Of a DNA stretch of 64,000 nt, positions 47,684-58,757 are shown piece after piece (the first letter of the stretch is position 1; the number at the start of each line of letters is the position of its first letter). The notes beneath the pieces were generated by a model. That model was given only the letters and a program-made list of their open reading frames with translations, was not told where the DNA came from and ran no database searches. A program made the translations under genes and the position numbers. Source of the DNA: Monosiga brevicollis MX1 (Eukaryota > Opisthokonta > Choanoflagellata > Craspedida > Salpingoecidae); NCBI RefSeq assembly GCF_000002865.3, contig NW_001865085.1, positions 74,345 through 138,344 of the forward strand, in the 5' to 3' direction.

Positions 47684-48990
47684 ATGGCAGAGGAGGTGAT
47701 CAAGGCGCAGGCACCGCCGGCAGCGCGTCAAACCCTGGATGAGGCGTATGCCGAGCCGGATAACTTTCTGGAGATTGATGTGACCAACCCTCAGACGCAT
47801 GGCTTTGGTAACAAGCGGTACACCGATTATGAAGTTCGTGTCAAGGTAGGCAAGAGATCGCAACGCTGCCGTCGTGTGGCGCTTCCTCGCATGCACGCGC
47901 TCTTGCACACCTACGCGCGCCTCCTCTCTTGCTCCTCGCTTTTTGCGCCTGCCTCCCCCCACCCCTGCTGCGATCGCTTGTGTTTGGTATCGAGCTGGTG
48001 AATGACCTCTTGCAGATTTTTACGGTTTGCTTGTGAAAGAGTTGTCCACGCTGTTGTTGTCCTGTTTCTTTTTCTTTTTTTTTTATTCCGAGTTGTGCAG
48101 GTTGGAAGGGCAAGGAAAATGGGCAGCCCCTGGCTGACGCATCCTGATCCACCCTGCCTGTGATTTGAGACGGAATCCTTGGTCTTTTTTTTGGCGGGGG
48201 GGGGGGGGGGAGGAAGAGGGCGGTTTCTTTTTTTTTTTTCCCTTTTTGTTTGACTCTACTACTACGGGCATCGTGCTCAATGCGCGGGATTGTCGCTGAA
48301 AAGAGTTCCCAGACGTTGTGGTGTCTGATCTCTCACCTGGTACACTTTGTCATGATCCTGTGTTTCAATGTAGACCAACCTGCCCATCTTCAAGCTGAAG
48401 GAGTCGCAGGTCCGCCGTCGCTACAGCGACTTTGACTGGCTGCGCGCAGAGCTTGAACGTGATAGCAAGGTTAGCACCCGATATCAGAGATGTTTTCTAG
48501 CTCTTCCATGTTACTTGACCGATCTCTCGCCTGATTGGTCTCATCACTTGCTTACAATCCGCCAATTTGTAGATCATGCTCCCCCCTCTGCCCCCCAAGG
48601 CGCTCTCCCGGCAGATGCCCTGGGTCAGCGAAGAAAAGGGTGCGGCATGGCGACTCTATCGCGTCCGGTCTCACGCCCAAAATTGATTTCTCACAGCACC
48701 TGATTCCTGTGTCTAGGCATTTTCGCGCAAGAGTTTATTGAGGAGCGCTGCACCGGCCTCGAATCCTTCATCAACAAGTCAGTGCCTTGCACCACTGTTT
48801 TCTTTACGGTTGGCCCGGGCGCATTGTGCCCCTTTTTTTTCCCATTTGTGGTTTCTGATGAGCCTGGTTCAATCGTAGAATCGCGGGACATCCTTTGGCA
48901 CAGAATCAAAAGTGCCTTCACATGTTCTTGCAAGAGCCCCACATTGACAAGAGCTATGCGCCGGGCCTTGTCAAGGCTAAGCGAAAATAA
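47684..48990 (+). CDS. SNX3: Sorting nexin 3 (PX-only)
   Basis: PX-domain protein that binds PI3P on early endosomes and helps retromer sort cargo. Exons 47684-47845, 48374-48469, 48573-48639, 48717-48777, 48879-48990; phases agree and give 165 residues (human SNX3 is 162). Conserved runs recalled from SNX3: NFLEIDVTNPQT, YEVRVKTNLPIFKLKES, RRRYSDFDWLRAELER (phosphoinositide Arg in RRRYSDF), PPLPPKALSRQMP, FIEERCTGLESFINK, HPLAQNQKCLHMFLQE and a DKSYAPG tail. No BAR domain, as expected for the SNX3/SNX12 class. Intron 1 is unusually long here (528 bases) and contains a G run of about 16 (48195-48212) flanked by T runs, plus a TC-rich tract. Confidence 0.95.
48187..48240. repeat. T run, G run and T run in SNX3 intron 1
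   Basis: Homopolymer cluster: 8 T, a short GGC, about 16 G, a purine stretch and another T run. Simple sequence inside an intron, prone to sequencing error. Confidence 0.85.
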
Positions 48991-49817
48991 GCTGCCTGTT
49001 TGCGACTGCATCCTCTCTGCTCCGATCAGTTCCCTTCACACATGCGCCATCTGAAGACAGGCCCGCTTGGTGATGCGGCCCCTTGTCCATTTGCTTTTTC
49101 CTCTTCCCGTTTGTCCCCGTTTGTCCCCATTTGCCCGTGATTTTGCTTCTTTGTTACATTGGCGCGGGTCTGGCAAACAGTCAGGCCACGTCCGCCCGAC
49201 ACAAGTCGAGCTCATCGTCTTTTGATTCTGAATCTTGTGTGACCTGCCACATGTTGCATGTTGCATGTTGCATGCCGCCAATGGCGTGCGCGCTTGTTTC
49301 TTTCTTGGGAGTTTCCAGCAACGTTTTTCTTCTTGGTTTGAGGATGGACGATCTGGTCCAACGCTGCTCGTTGCCGCTCTCTCTCCTTGAACTCTGCTAG
49401 CACCTTTCATGTGTGTATGTGTGCTCTTCCCGCTACACAGTTCTCTCATCTGTCTCGTGAGTTTGATTATGAATTTTGTTTCTTTTTTATGTTTGTCAAA
49501 GCCCGAGCTGTCTAGGTCAGGTGTTCAAGCTTTGAGAAATTGAGAGACACGCACCCACCCTTTTTAAACCTGAAATGCAAAAAGGGAATCGCATCCGCCA
49601 GAATGGCTGAAGAAAGAACAAACAACACTCTAAAGACAGACTCAAATTCAGACGTCACATATTAACAACTCATCTGTATAACCTGGTCAAACAAACCAAC
49701 TCCCGGGTAGATATGATACTAGCAGAGGCTCCGCCCCTCAGCATTCACCTGCTACAGCCGCTGTGACAGTCAACGCCTGGAGATGGGCAAAGTCAGCCTG
49801 CAACAAGCAACCGAGGG
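48991..49817. other. Convergent 3' intergenic region
   Basis: Holds the 3' ends of SNX3 (+) and the coiled-coil gene (-). Two small tandem repeats are visible: a TTTGTCCCC-type word near 49112-49135 and an ATGTTGC-type heptamer, about three copies, at 49251-49274. No coding exon was recognised. Confidence 0.5.
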
Positions 49818-51842
49818 TCAGCTCAAAGTCTTGCTGCGAGGCGATCCTGGCGTGGAGATGGCGGGAAGAGGGGCCTTGATGGTATTGCCAAAGGGAGGCA
49901 AGGCTCGACTCGGCGAGGCACTGGGCATGCGGCTTGGGCTCCGACTGCTTCGCAGACTAGCACTGCCCCGCGCACCAGGCTGAGCCGAGGCCACGCGTTG
50001 TAGGGCTACTGGCCCCAAAGTTTTTAGGCTTTCCATCTGAGCAATGGGGTCTTGCTCGTGGGTCCGCTCATGAGGCCCAGGCTCGCGCACGTATACTGGG
50101 TTGCCAAGCTTGTCCAAGCGAAGCTGACCAAGTCCGCTTTGGGTCTCAGCCAAGGTGGCCGTGTGTTTCAGAGGGTCCAGGTGACCACTAGCGGGAACAT
50201 GTGTGCCGCGTGCACCGTGCGAGCCATGTCGCGAGCCTTGTGGACTTCGGGTGAGCCGAGAAGGGCTGACATGAGCGGAGTCGCCCGAAGCACCCAAAGA
50301 GCGCTGCGGCCGAATGAGGCTGGAGAGACTATTGGTGATGCTTGGGTGCAGGTGCTCCATATTGAGCGAATCTGTGGCGGTGCGGCTAGATAAGCGGGAC
50401 CAACTCCCGCTGAGGTTGAGAGGCTGGCCACCAGTCAGATGGTTTGGCTCTTGTCCTCTGCTGCTGCTATGAATATGCTCCTCGTCCTCGTCCTCGTTCT
50501 CGTCCTCACCCTCGCCTTCATCCTCATCCCCCTCATCGTCGTCAAAATGACCTTCAGCGGCGTCATCCTCGTCCTCATCCTCGTCCTCATCGTCGATATC
50601 AATCTGATATGTGTGGTGGCTGTGACGCTTGTACTGTTCCAAGCTTGAGAAGCGAGTATCAAGATCCCCCGGGCCTTGCAGACGGGCCAGCATGCGCAAA
50701 TTTTCTTCTTCCAGCTGCAGACACGAAGCTTCAAGTTTATCACGTTCCGTGCTGTGAGTATCGAGCTCCCGCCGCAACCATACCCGATCCGCATGTTCTG
50801 CCTAACGTGTTTTTTTTTCGACCCAGACCATGAGAATGTGAGGCGAGGAAAAGGAGCGCACAGAGTGACCGTAACGCGAGTAAGAGCGCCGGGCCATGGG
50901 ACAATTTGAGGCAGAGAGTGGTGCAGTGGTGCACTGCGGATGGTGTGGGTCAGATACCAGTCATCGTACCTTTTCGCGAGGGCCTTGACGTGCGATGGCA
51001 TGCTCGGTGGCGCGGTGTTTGGTGCGCTGCATGCGGGCCGACAGGTTGTTGGTAAAGCGCTCTTTTGAGGCTTGAAAGTCGTCGTGAAATTCTTGCATGA
51101 GCTCGCTATGTTCCTGAGTCATGTCAGCAATGGTGGCACGCATCACCTCAATGTTTTTCTCCAGCTCGCTCTGACCCACGGCCGCGTACTCCTTCAGGCC
51201 TTGGAGCTCGTGGTTACGATGAACAACGTCCTGATCAATCTCGTCCAGCTTGATACGCAGGGCCTTGACCTCATTGTCCAATTCGCGCACCAATTGATTT
51301 TTCTCATGCATGACAGCCTGAAGCTTTTGATCAAGCTGAAGCTCAAAGTCACTCATTTGGTCGGCCTGGCCCATGGATGACTGCCGCAGCTCCGAGTATT
51401 TCTGTTAGCCGCCAGAAGAATAGAGATGAAGCATGAGGTGCACGAACAGCAGCATTGAGAACGGTGAGGGGGGGAGAAAGGGGCGCGATGAAGATGGTGG
51501 ATTTTGCTGTGTGACTATGTCTGACCTTGAGCTGATCATTGCGAAGAGTCTCGAGCTGGGCGTTGAGTTGTTTATCTTCGGCGCGCAACTCATCGCGGCG
51601 CTGTCGCAAGGCTGTGCAATGGTCAACTCGGGTTTGGATGCTAATGGATGAATGGATGCCCCCACGAAGCCAGGTGAGGACAATGTCTGGCGGCTGCACC
51701 GGCACCAGGTGAAAAGTCCATGGACCAACCTGAACTGAATGAAACGTTCCATCGAGGAGAGTTTGGGCTCGACCGCCTTCTTGGTGCCCTTGGACTTTGT
51801 GCCCTTCTTCTTGCCGCCCGTTTTGGTCTTTTTGGGCGCCAT
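49818..51842 (-). CDS. Coiled-coil protein with basic N-terminus and acidic C-terminal linker
   Basis: Model complement of 49818-50801, 50970-51401, 51526-51640, 51730-51842; phases agree and give 547 residues. The start at 51842 gives MAPKKTKTGGKKKG, a Lys-rich N-terminus seen in many ciliary coiled-coil proteins. Residues about 30-290 are almost continuous heptad helix (LRQRRDELRAEDKQLNAQLE, then LDQKLQAVMHEKNQL, VRELDNEVKALRIKLDEID). This is followed by a Glu/Asp block (about 50470-50600 on DNA) and a Ser/Pro/Arg-rich disordered tail. The layout is reminiscent of the CCDC83/BBOF1 (DUF4515) group of basal-body or axonemal proteins, but no diagnostic motif was confirmed. Unassigned coiled-coil protein is the safe call. 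Confidence 0.75.
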
Positions 51843-52115
51843 TGCTGACAAGTGCTGAAGGAAAAAAGGGGGCGGGCGGGGCCGTGTGTGGGCACAGAGT
51901 AAATGGTCGGCCAAATTCAAGCGCGGTCACGCGCGTGCGGTCTACAAAAGCCGCTAACCAAAAGCTTTCGAGGTGGGTGCTGAAAGCGGATCCTGAGGCT
52001 GGCAAGAGGCAAGAGGCGGGCGCCCAACCCCAGTCAAATAATAATCAACCCAAGCAAGCAAGGGCTGGTAGATCTAGGGTCCAAACGCCACCACAACCAG
52101 TCCCGGTCATCTATC

Positions 52116-52165
52116 NNNNNNNNNNNNNNNNNNNNNNNNNNNNNNNNNNNNNNNNNNNNNNNNNN
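52116..52165. other. Assembly gap (50 N)
   Basis: Run of 50 undetermined bases between the coiled-coil gene 5' flank and the TIM17 3' flank. The true length is unknown, and a short feature could be hidden here. Confidence 1.
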
Positions 52166-52693
52166 ACGCGGTTCGTTCACTGTGAGGTGGAGGTCATATT
52201 CATGTGACAACGTGCCCTTTGGAAATGTTGCTGGGTCGAGGTACTTGCAGTTGGTGACTTCAAGGGATGATGCTCACTCGCCTGGTTCTTTGTGTGTGTG
52301 TGTGTGTGTGGTGTTGAGACCTGGATGGTGACCTCTCTCGTGGGAGAGAGTCTGGCATGCAAGAGGTTTTTGATTTGAATTTTTCAAGGGTGTTGTTAAC
52401 CATGTCAAGGCGCTTGCTAAGAGAGCCAACACCATTGGGGCAGTTGAGAGAAACACAAAGAGAAAGAGTGGTTGTGTATGCGGAAGAGGAAGGCATGTGA
52501 CGGCACAGCAGCCACCGTGAAGCCCACCCAGGACAGGGCTAAGGGTCCAAACAAACAAGAGAGAAGGGGGCACGACCCCAGAAACCACGGGGTGGGCACA
52601 GAGTGGGAAGGAGAAGGTTATCTGGGCAAACACACGGGACGCCAGCGCCCGCCCGGGACCTCCTTACAGAGTGTCATTGAACTTTGATGAAGC
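52166..52693. other. Intergenic region downstream of TIM17
   Basis: About 530 bases with a GT run (about 52291-52309) and no recognisable coding exon. It holds the 3' flank of the TIM17 gene. Confidence 0.5.
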
Positions 52694-53778
52694 TTAGTAG
52701 GCCGCGTTGGCCGAGGGAGGCGGGCCCAGGGGATCGGCGGGCATCTCTGCCAGCTCAGGAAGCTTGGGCTTGGCGGCATCTGCTTGGAATCGGTTAATGG
52801 CAATGGCCACACCCTCGATCAGCGACAAGATAAAGGCCTATAGTCAGGGGTAATGAAACGCGCAGTGGGATGAGTTGTGCGTTGCTTCAAGATCTTGTTT
52901 GGCGGACAATGAGCCAAAGAAAGGCGCTTACACCACCCAGAGCAGCCTTGAAGGCAGTCTTGGGACCATAGCGGATGGAGAGGAGACCCGAGGTGAAGAA
53001 GCCCGAAGAGATGGCATTCCAGGGATCCTCCTTGCCACGAAGAGCCACAAAGCTGCAGTCAAAGGTGGAGAAGAGCGCACCCCAAATGGCAAAGTTGCCT
53101 GCACATTGCCCCGACACAAAAGGGTTGCGTAAGTTGACTCGAGCAAAAGCCCTTCACGGCCTGGCAAAGGCACAAGGCGCGCATGAGGTCGGGACCATTC
53201 GAGATGAGAAAGCTTACCACCGACGGTGGGTGCCCTTAATTTGACGGCGCTGATCATTTCGCGGTATTTGAGGCCCTGTGCCAAGGGAGCGGCAAGTAAG
53301 CTTGATCAGTCATGACTTGAAGCAGGGCAAACACAGAAAGAGAGGAAGAACGGAAAGGGGAAGGATATTTTGAAAAAAAAAAAAAAAAAAAAAAAGAGAG
53401 AGAGAAAACAACCCCTCCTAGAGGCGGAGGAAGGGCAGGAGCAGACTTCAAATTTGGAGTGTTGCATGTTTCAGACGGGAAAGACAAGAGGACGCACAGT
53501 GGGGGCGTTGCGGTAGCCGCGAACGCCATGCCAGATGGTGCCACCGATGGCGCCCATGGCAAAGGCAGCACCGCAGTCGTCGAGAATGCGGTAAGGGCTG
53601 TGATTGGGTCAAGCAGGGAGTTGGTCAATCAAAAGGGAAGAGCAGATGGTGGTGAGCACAAGGCGATGCGGCTGCCACGACGGTGTTCAAGTCGGGCAAG
53701 TCGGCCGAGCAAAGCAGCGCCGCGGACGCACCAGGGCTCGCGCTGAAAGGACTGTTCTTCTTCCATGTTGGGCTCCAT
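52694..53778 (-). CDS. TIM17: Mitochondrial inner-membrane translocase subunit TIM17
   Basis: Core subunit of the TIM23 presequence translocase in the mitochondrial inner membrane. Exons (complement): 53732-53778, 53498-53597, 53218-53275, 52932-53098, 52694-52837; phases agree and give 171 residues, the same as human TIM17A. Conserved sequence: [13 protein letters not shown] (Cys codon split by the first intron), [56 protein letters not shown], followed by the fourth hydrophobic segment ([17 protein letters not shown]) and a polar tail. The paired Cys of the family are present. Two in-frame ATGs (53778 and 53766) could both serve as starts; the first is used. Two donors are GTGCGT and two GTAAGC. 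Confidence 0.95.
53373..53405. repeat. A run followed by GA repeat in TIM17 intron
   Basis: About 23 A then (GA)n, within the intron between the second and third TIM17 coding exons. Read on the gene strand it is a CT then T tract. Confidence 0.9.
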
Positions 53779-54145
53779 GGTAGCGGTGTGAATTTGGAGG
53801 TACTAAGCTTTAAGAATGGTCGGTCACAGACCGAACGGATCAACAAGAGTGCCGGCGCAAGACTGGACCAGGGAGCTGGATGGACAAGCAAGCAGGTGGT
53901 CGAGCAGCCACCAAGCCAACGAAGGGTTCGAGCCATGCACGACAGTGTGAGCGTCAGCGGGCAATACCATCCCTGTCCCAGCCTCAGGTGCATGAACCAT
54001 GGACCCGATAACAGCCTGAAATGCAGAGGCATTGTACTGTTTTATGCAGCACGGACAGGGGTGCCAGTAGCGAGGCCATAGTCCGAGCACATGCTCTCAA
54101 GGCTGCCCTTTTTTTTTTTTTTTTTTTTCGTTTCGCGCACTTACG

Positions 54146-54176
<31 letters not shown>

Positions 54177-54527
54177 GGAGCAAAGTGGAGAGGTGTGGAT
54201 GAGGCGAAGACAGTGGGAAGAGAGGTCACACGAGCACGACAAGCGTCAAGCTTGGAACTAAAGATAAAAGAAGAGAAGAGCTCGAGTGCAAGTGTGACGT
54301 CAGAGAGAGTGAGTCAACGGGGATACCAACGCAGAGGAAGGCAGTCGTGGAACAAAAGAAGCGCGGCTACACGTGTGCCGTGTGTGATACCACACCCAAG
54401 TTCAACGTTATCACGGCTTACACCTTGACAGCATCACACTTGCCGGCAGACGGTGTCAGCAGCCGAAAGAAGGGCTACCAAGTGTGATACCGGTCGCGTT
54501 TCAGCTTTCTTACAGCCGCCGGCAATT

Positions 54528-54552
54528 ATCTGACAATATGCTATTGTCAGAT
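54528..54552. other. Perfect inverted repeat, 11-base arms
   Basis: ATCTGACAATA, spacer TGC, TATTGTCAGAT. A near-contiguous palindrome in otherwise unremarkable intergenic DNA. Looser inverted similarity (CTTGACAGCATCACACTTG versus the complement of a segment near 54605-54635) surrounds it over about 200 bases. Confidence 0.75.
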
Positions 54553-54973
54553 GATTATCGGGGATGAGTCTATCAGATGGTAGCGCGCTCGGTGGTAAGC
54601 GGTAAAGTGTAACAAATGTGTGACGCTTGACATCCAGCTCATCCAGCTCTGCTACCAACTGTCACAGCGGCGTAAGTCGAGCCGGCCTGGTGCGCGTAAG
54701 AGCCCTCTGCGGCGATGGCCCCCGATGGCCTTCGATCTAATCGACTTGCCTGTCGACAGGGCTGGGGCGAGCTCCAACAAGATGGAGAGACGAGGGAGCA
54801 AGCGATCGCAGTGGGGGGGGGGGGGGTTTGATTTATGGCCCAGTGCCTTTGATTTGCATCCCTCTCGCTCTCTATGAATACCATTCACTCTCTCTGCTTG
54901 TAGCATGAAATTGCCTTTATCCATTTGCCCACACATCACCTCCTCCCTCACTTTTCTTTACACTTTGACACAC

Positions 54974-55102
54974 TCTCTCTTCCCTCTCTGTCTCTGTCTC
55001 TCTCTCTCTCTCTCTCTCTGACGGCACACACACACACTCGCGCGTCTATTATTTTTTTCTCTCTCTCTCTCACTCTCTCTCACACACACTCTCTCACACT
55101 CA

Positions 55103-55138
<36 letters not shown>
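54974..55138. repeat. CT/CA simple-sequence tract
   Basis: Alternating CT and CA dinucleotide runs with short interruptions over about 165 bases in the ARAP 5' flank. Confidence 0.95.
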
Positions 55139-55139
<1 letters not shown>

Positions 55140-55765
55140 GTGACGAGGTCAAGTTGGAGTCGGCGGGGGGAGGGAGCCTTGGCTAGTACGGTCGGGCTGC
55201 CTCTGCTCTTTACTGAGGAGACTTGCGATTTTGGTCACAATATCGTCGTACGGCTTTGGAGGTGTGTATCATCATCATCATCGCCATCAGTATAGCAGCG
55301 CTTGTACACTGGAAAGGGGCGGGCGACGGGCTGGCTCCCGCGATGGCCAGTGGCGTCAGGTGGTGCTCATGGCTCTTGATCCTGCCTGCTACCGTTGTAC
55401 ACGATGGCCGTGGGGCCTTGCTTTGCTTAGGGGCTCAGTCTTGAGGTCTGGCCGCGTGTCTGCACAAACAGTGGCTGGCGCCGAGGCGCCACTTTTTTTC
55501 GCTCCATCGCCCCCTTGTAGCTCGACTGGCCGGTGGCGGCACAATGCAGCGCCCCGTGGCCCGCTAGCAGATCGACGCGACGTTCATCGCGTGGCTGGCA
55601 CAGGCACACCCCTTTGAACAAAAGCCTTCTTTTGCAGTGAACCACCTCAGTAGAACTTTGAGCCAGCCAACAAGGGCCCTCGTGCCCCTGCCTTTTCTTC
55701 GCGCCTCCGAGCCAGCTAGCTAGGATCTATTTGCCATCATCTTCGCCATCATCAGCATCATCATC

Positions 55766-58724
55766 ATGGACCTCACAACTTGGCTCACCTCTCTCAAACT
55801 GGAGGAATATGGCGCTCTGCTCGAGCACCATGGCATCACCTCGATCCATCAGCTCTCCATCTTGACTGAGGAACAACTGATTACCATGGGCATGGATAAA
55901 ATTGGCCATCGTCGTCGCCTCCTCAAAAATGCCAAAGAACTGATGGCCCCTTCGGTCCAGCCCGCTTCTACACAAGCTCAGCCCCCTGTCGTACCCACCA
56001 AAACCAAGGCTCCGCCACCCGTTCCCCCTAAATCCCGAGGTTGGCCATTCGTGCTGGCACTGTGCCCCTTGGCGCTGAACTACACATGATTTCACCCACC
56101 CCTCATCCTCTTTTCCCTCCTTCCTCCTCCTCCTCCACCACCACCACCACCTCCTGCTTATCCTTCTCCTGCTTATCCTTCTCCGCCCTGCTAGGCCCCT
56201 CAACGTCCACAGAGCAAAACGATAGCGATTGTATGTCCCACCCCCCTTCTGCCTTTGGTCCATGATGCCTTCTTCGCCCGTCATCCCCTCGGCTTGAGAG
56301 ATTGTATCCCGCCGCAACCGCCGCAGCACCTCTTCTCAACCTGCTCACTCCTTGGCCGCGCCTTTTACCTTTGTAGCCGCCCCTCCCCCACTGCCCCGCA
56401 AAGCTGGATCCCTGCGCCCCACCCCAGCACTGGCGCAAGAGGAGAAAAAGCTTCAGCCCCGCTCCAAATCGCCCATCATGCCTCCGAGTCGCCCCCCACC
56501 CCCTCGCGACTCCGCCCCCGTGCCCGTGTCTGCAGCCGCCACCGCTCCACCGGCCGTGCCCCGAAAAACTCGACCCAGCGACTCTTCAACTCGAGGCCCT
56601 GCTCTCTTGCCGCCCTCAAATCGTGCTGCACCCCCCCCCTCACTTCACGCTACCCCAGTGCCCAAACCTTCGCGCCCACCCCCGCCGGCCGAGTCGGCCC
56701 CAGCACGCCCCTCCCCGCCTTCAGATCCCGCCCCAGCTCGGCCCCAGCGCGAGGACTCTACTCGCAGTACCACCAGCACTACCAGTGGCAACGCAAGCAC
56801 CCCCGCAACCCCGCTTTCACCCAAGGCACCCCCGCCCTTGCGTATGTTGGTCGTAGACACCCCCGCGCCCCTGACTCACCCTTGATGCATCGTCCGCAGC
56901 CGTGATTTTGTCTCACGTTCGACATGCGCAACAGCCACACGGCCTAGCGATCCGATCTGGCAGCCTCTCCCCCACCCCCAGGCCGCCCCCAGCCCCCGAA
57001 GCTCCCGACTCGCACCTCGGGTCCTGATGTCCACCGCAACGAGTTTGCCGCTCCCTCGGACGATGATGAGGGCTCGTACATCATGTTGCCCCGCTTACCC
57101 TCCGATGCCTCGCAATTACGCCGGTTTGTTGACCGTGTTCCATCCGCGGGCCCTTCTTCCTCCCCATGCACTCACCATTCTATCCGTGCTCTGCGCGTGC
57201 TCCAATGAACGTGGACGACACAGGGTGTCGATTGGACAACGTCGAGAGAGCTCTCTATTGCCCTCCAGCATGACGCGAGAACAAGCCGCTATGCTCACCG
57301 AGCGCTCTGTACGTGGTTCTTTGGCGCTGTGCTCGAATAAACAGCAGGGCGAGCCTTCTTAGCTCATCACTTGCCACCGATCTTGGTGACGGTTCTGAAA
57401 AATAGGCTGCCGCACCTCGCACGTTGCAAAAACGCTCCAAGGTGGACTCACACGCCACCAAGGAAGGCTGGCTCTTGAAGCGCGGTGGTGCCACTGGCCG
57501 CAAGGGTACAGAACCTTGGCAACCCGAGTCTGGTCGTCATGCCCACGGCTTGTGGGTTGGCTTCTCACTAACCTTTCTTCCCCTTGTCAATGTCACTCAG
57601 GCTGGGATCGACGGTATTGCGTGTACAAAGAAGGCGTGCTGTCCTATTTTGTCGGAGACAAAGAGACTCGCCCTCAAGGGTGCATCGCCCTGACGGAAAT
57701 GAAGGCCATTCGTCACGATACTGGCCACAAGAATCGTTTCGAACTCGATACCTACGAGCGCACCTTCATCTTCAAGTCTGTTTCTTCCTTCTGCCCGCTC
57801 ACCTTCTCGGCTTCTCCCGTTGGCTTGACACTTGTCCTTTCCCCATTCTCACGCATCCCTCACCGCTGCCACAGGGCCGAATCTCCCGAGGAGATGACGT
57901 CATGGATGATGTTCTTGGGCTCGCAAATCCAGCTCTTCAAGCCCAAACCGACCGTGCGTTTTGCTTTCCAAGACGCAAGCACATGCTGCTGCGTTACTCC
58001 GCCCGTGCTCGCATTCATTTTGCCTCTCGCATTTAGCTAGCTCGTGAGTTGTCTCATTTCCTTTTGCACAATGCTACTTCTGATGCCGCAGGCGGGAGGC
58101 AGCATGGCCGACCCAGACAAGGAAGGGTACATGCGGCACGCTTGCGGGGCCATGGGCTGGGCACGTCGGTATATTGCTTTAAAAGACGGCCAACTCTGTC
58201 TCTACGAGGTACGGCTTGTACCTGCGATCCATCGGCGCACCACCCACCTTGACTTCTAGTTGGTTCGCTGCTCATTCCTGTTGACCCGCTTGCTTTAATG
58301 TTTGCCTCTTGCCTGTAGACGTATCAGGACTTCAAGGATGAGAATCCGGTGGACCGCATCAATACCATGCTGATTACAGTCAAGGTGCGCTCGCGATCTG
58401 GTCTTCTGATCTCTTGCCGCCGCCTTCTGTCCACCTGTGGCTAATAGTCGCGCTCGATGACTGTCTATCACTTGCCATTTCGCTCAGGTTGGGACAGGCC
58501 GCAAAGCGCGCAACCATCAGTTCAAGTTGGTGGATAGCCAGCAACGGCACATCGAGTTCCAAGCTGCATCAGATCAGGAGCTACGTGATTGGACTCAGGC
58601 AATACAAAACTCCATTCTCTGGAGTCTCAACCAACTCGATTCCGCTGCCACCTCCCACAAGAAGCAGACCAAGAGTGTGGTCGATACGATACGCCCCGAC
58701 GAGGTCAAGACCTCGAGCCTGCGT

Positions 58725-58757
<33 letters not shown>

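Larger units (their letters stand above)
53779..55765. promoter_or_regulatory. Divergent intergenic region between TIM17 and ARAP
   Basis: About 2 kb containing both 5' flanks. It has a T run (54110-54129), a GA repeat (about 54144-54178), an 11-base perfect inverted repeat (54528-54552), a G run (about 54815-54826) and a CT/CA simple-sequence tract (54974-55138). Short ATC repeats (CATCATCATCATCGCCATCA) occur near 55268 and again just before the ARAP start near 55736. No coding exon was recognised and no core promoter element could be fixed. Confidence 0.5.

Noticed and set aside
52177-52496. Short minus-strand frames next to the assembly gap
   Set aside because: They run through a CA repeat, lack any domain, and lie in the TIM17 3' flank.
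54421-54640. Transposon (MITE) call around the 54528 palindrome
   Set aside because: No clear terminal inverted repeats or target-site duplication could be seen, so it is left as an observation.
56195-56230. Small proline-region exon of ARAP
   Set aside because: Joining it to the next acceptor in the right phase creates a TAG at the junction; skipping it gives an open frame. It may be an alternative exon.
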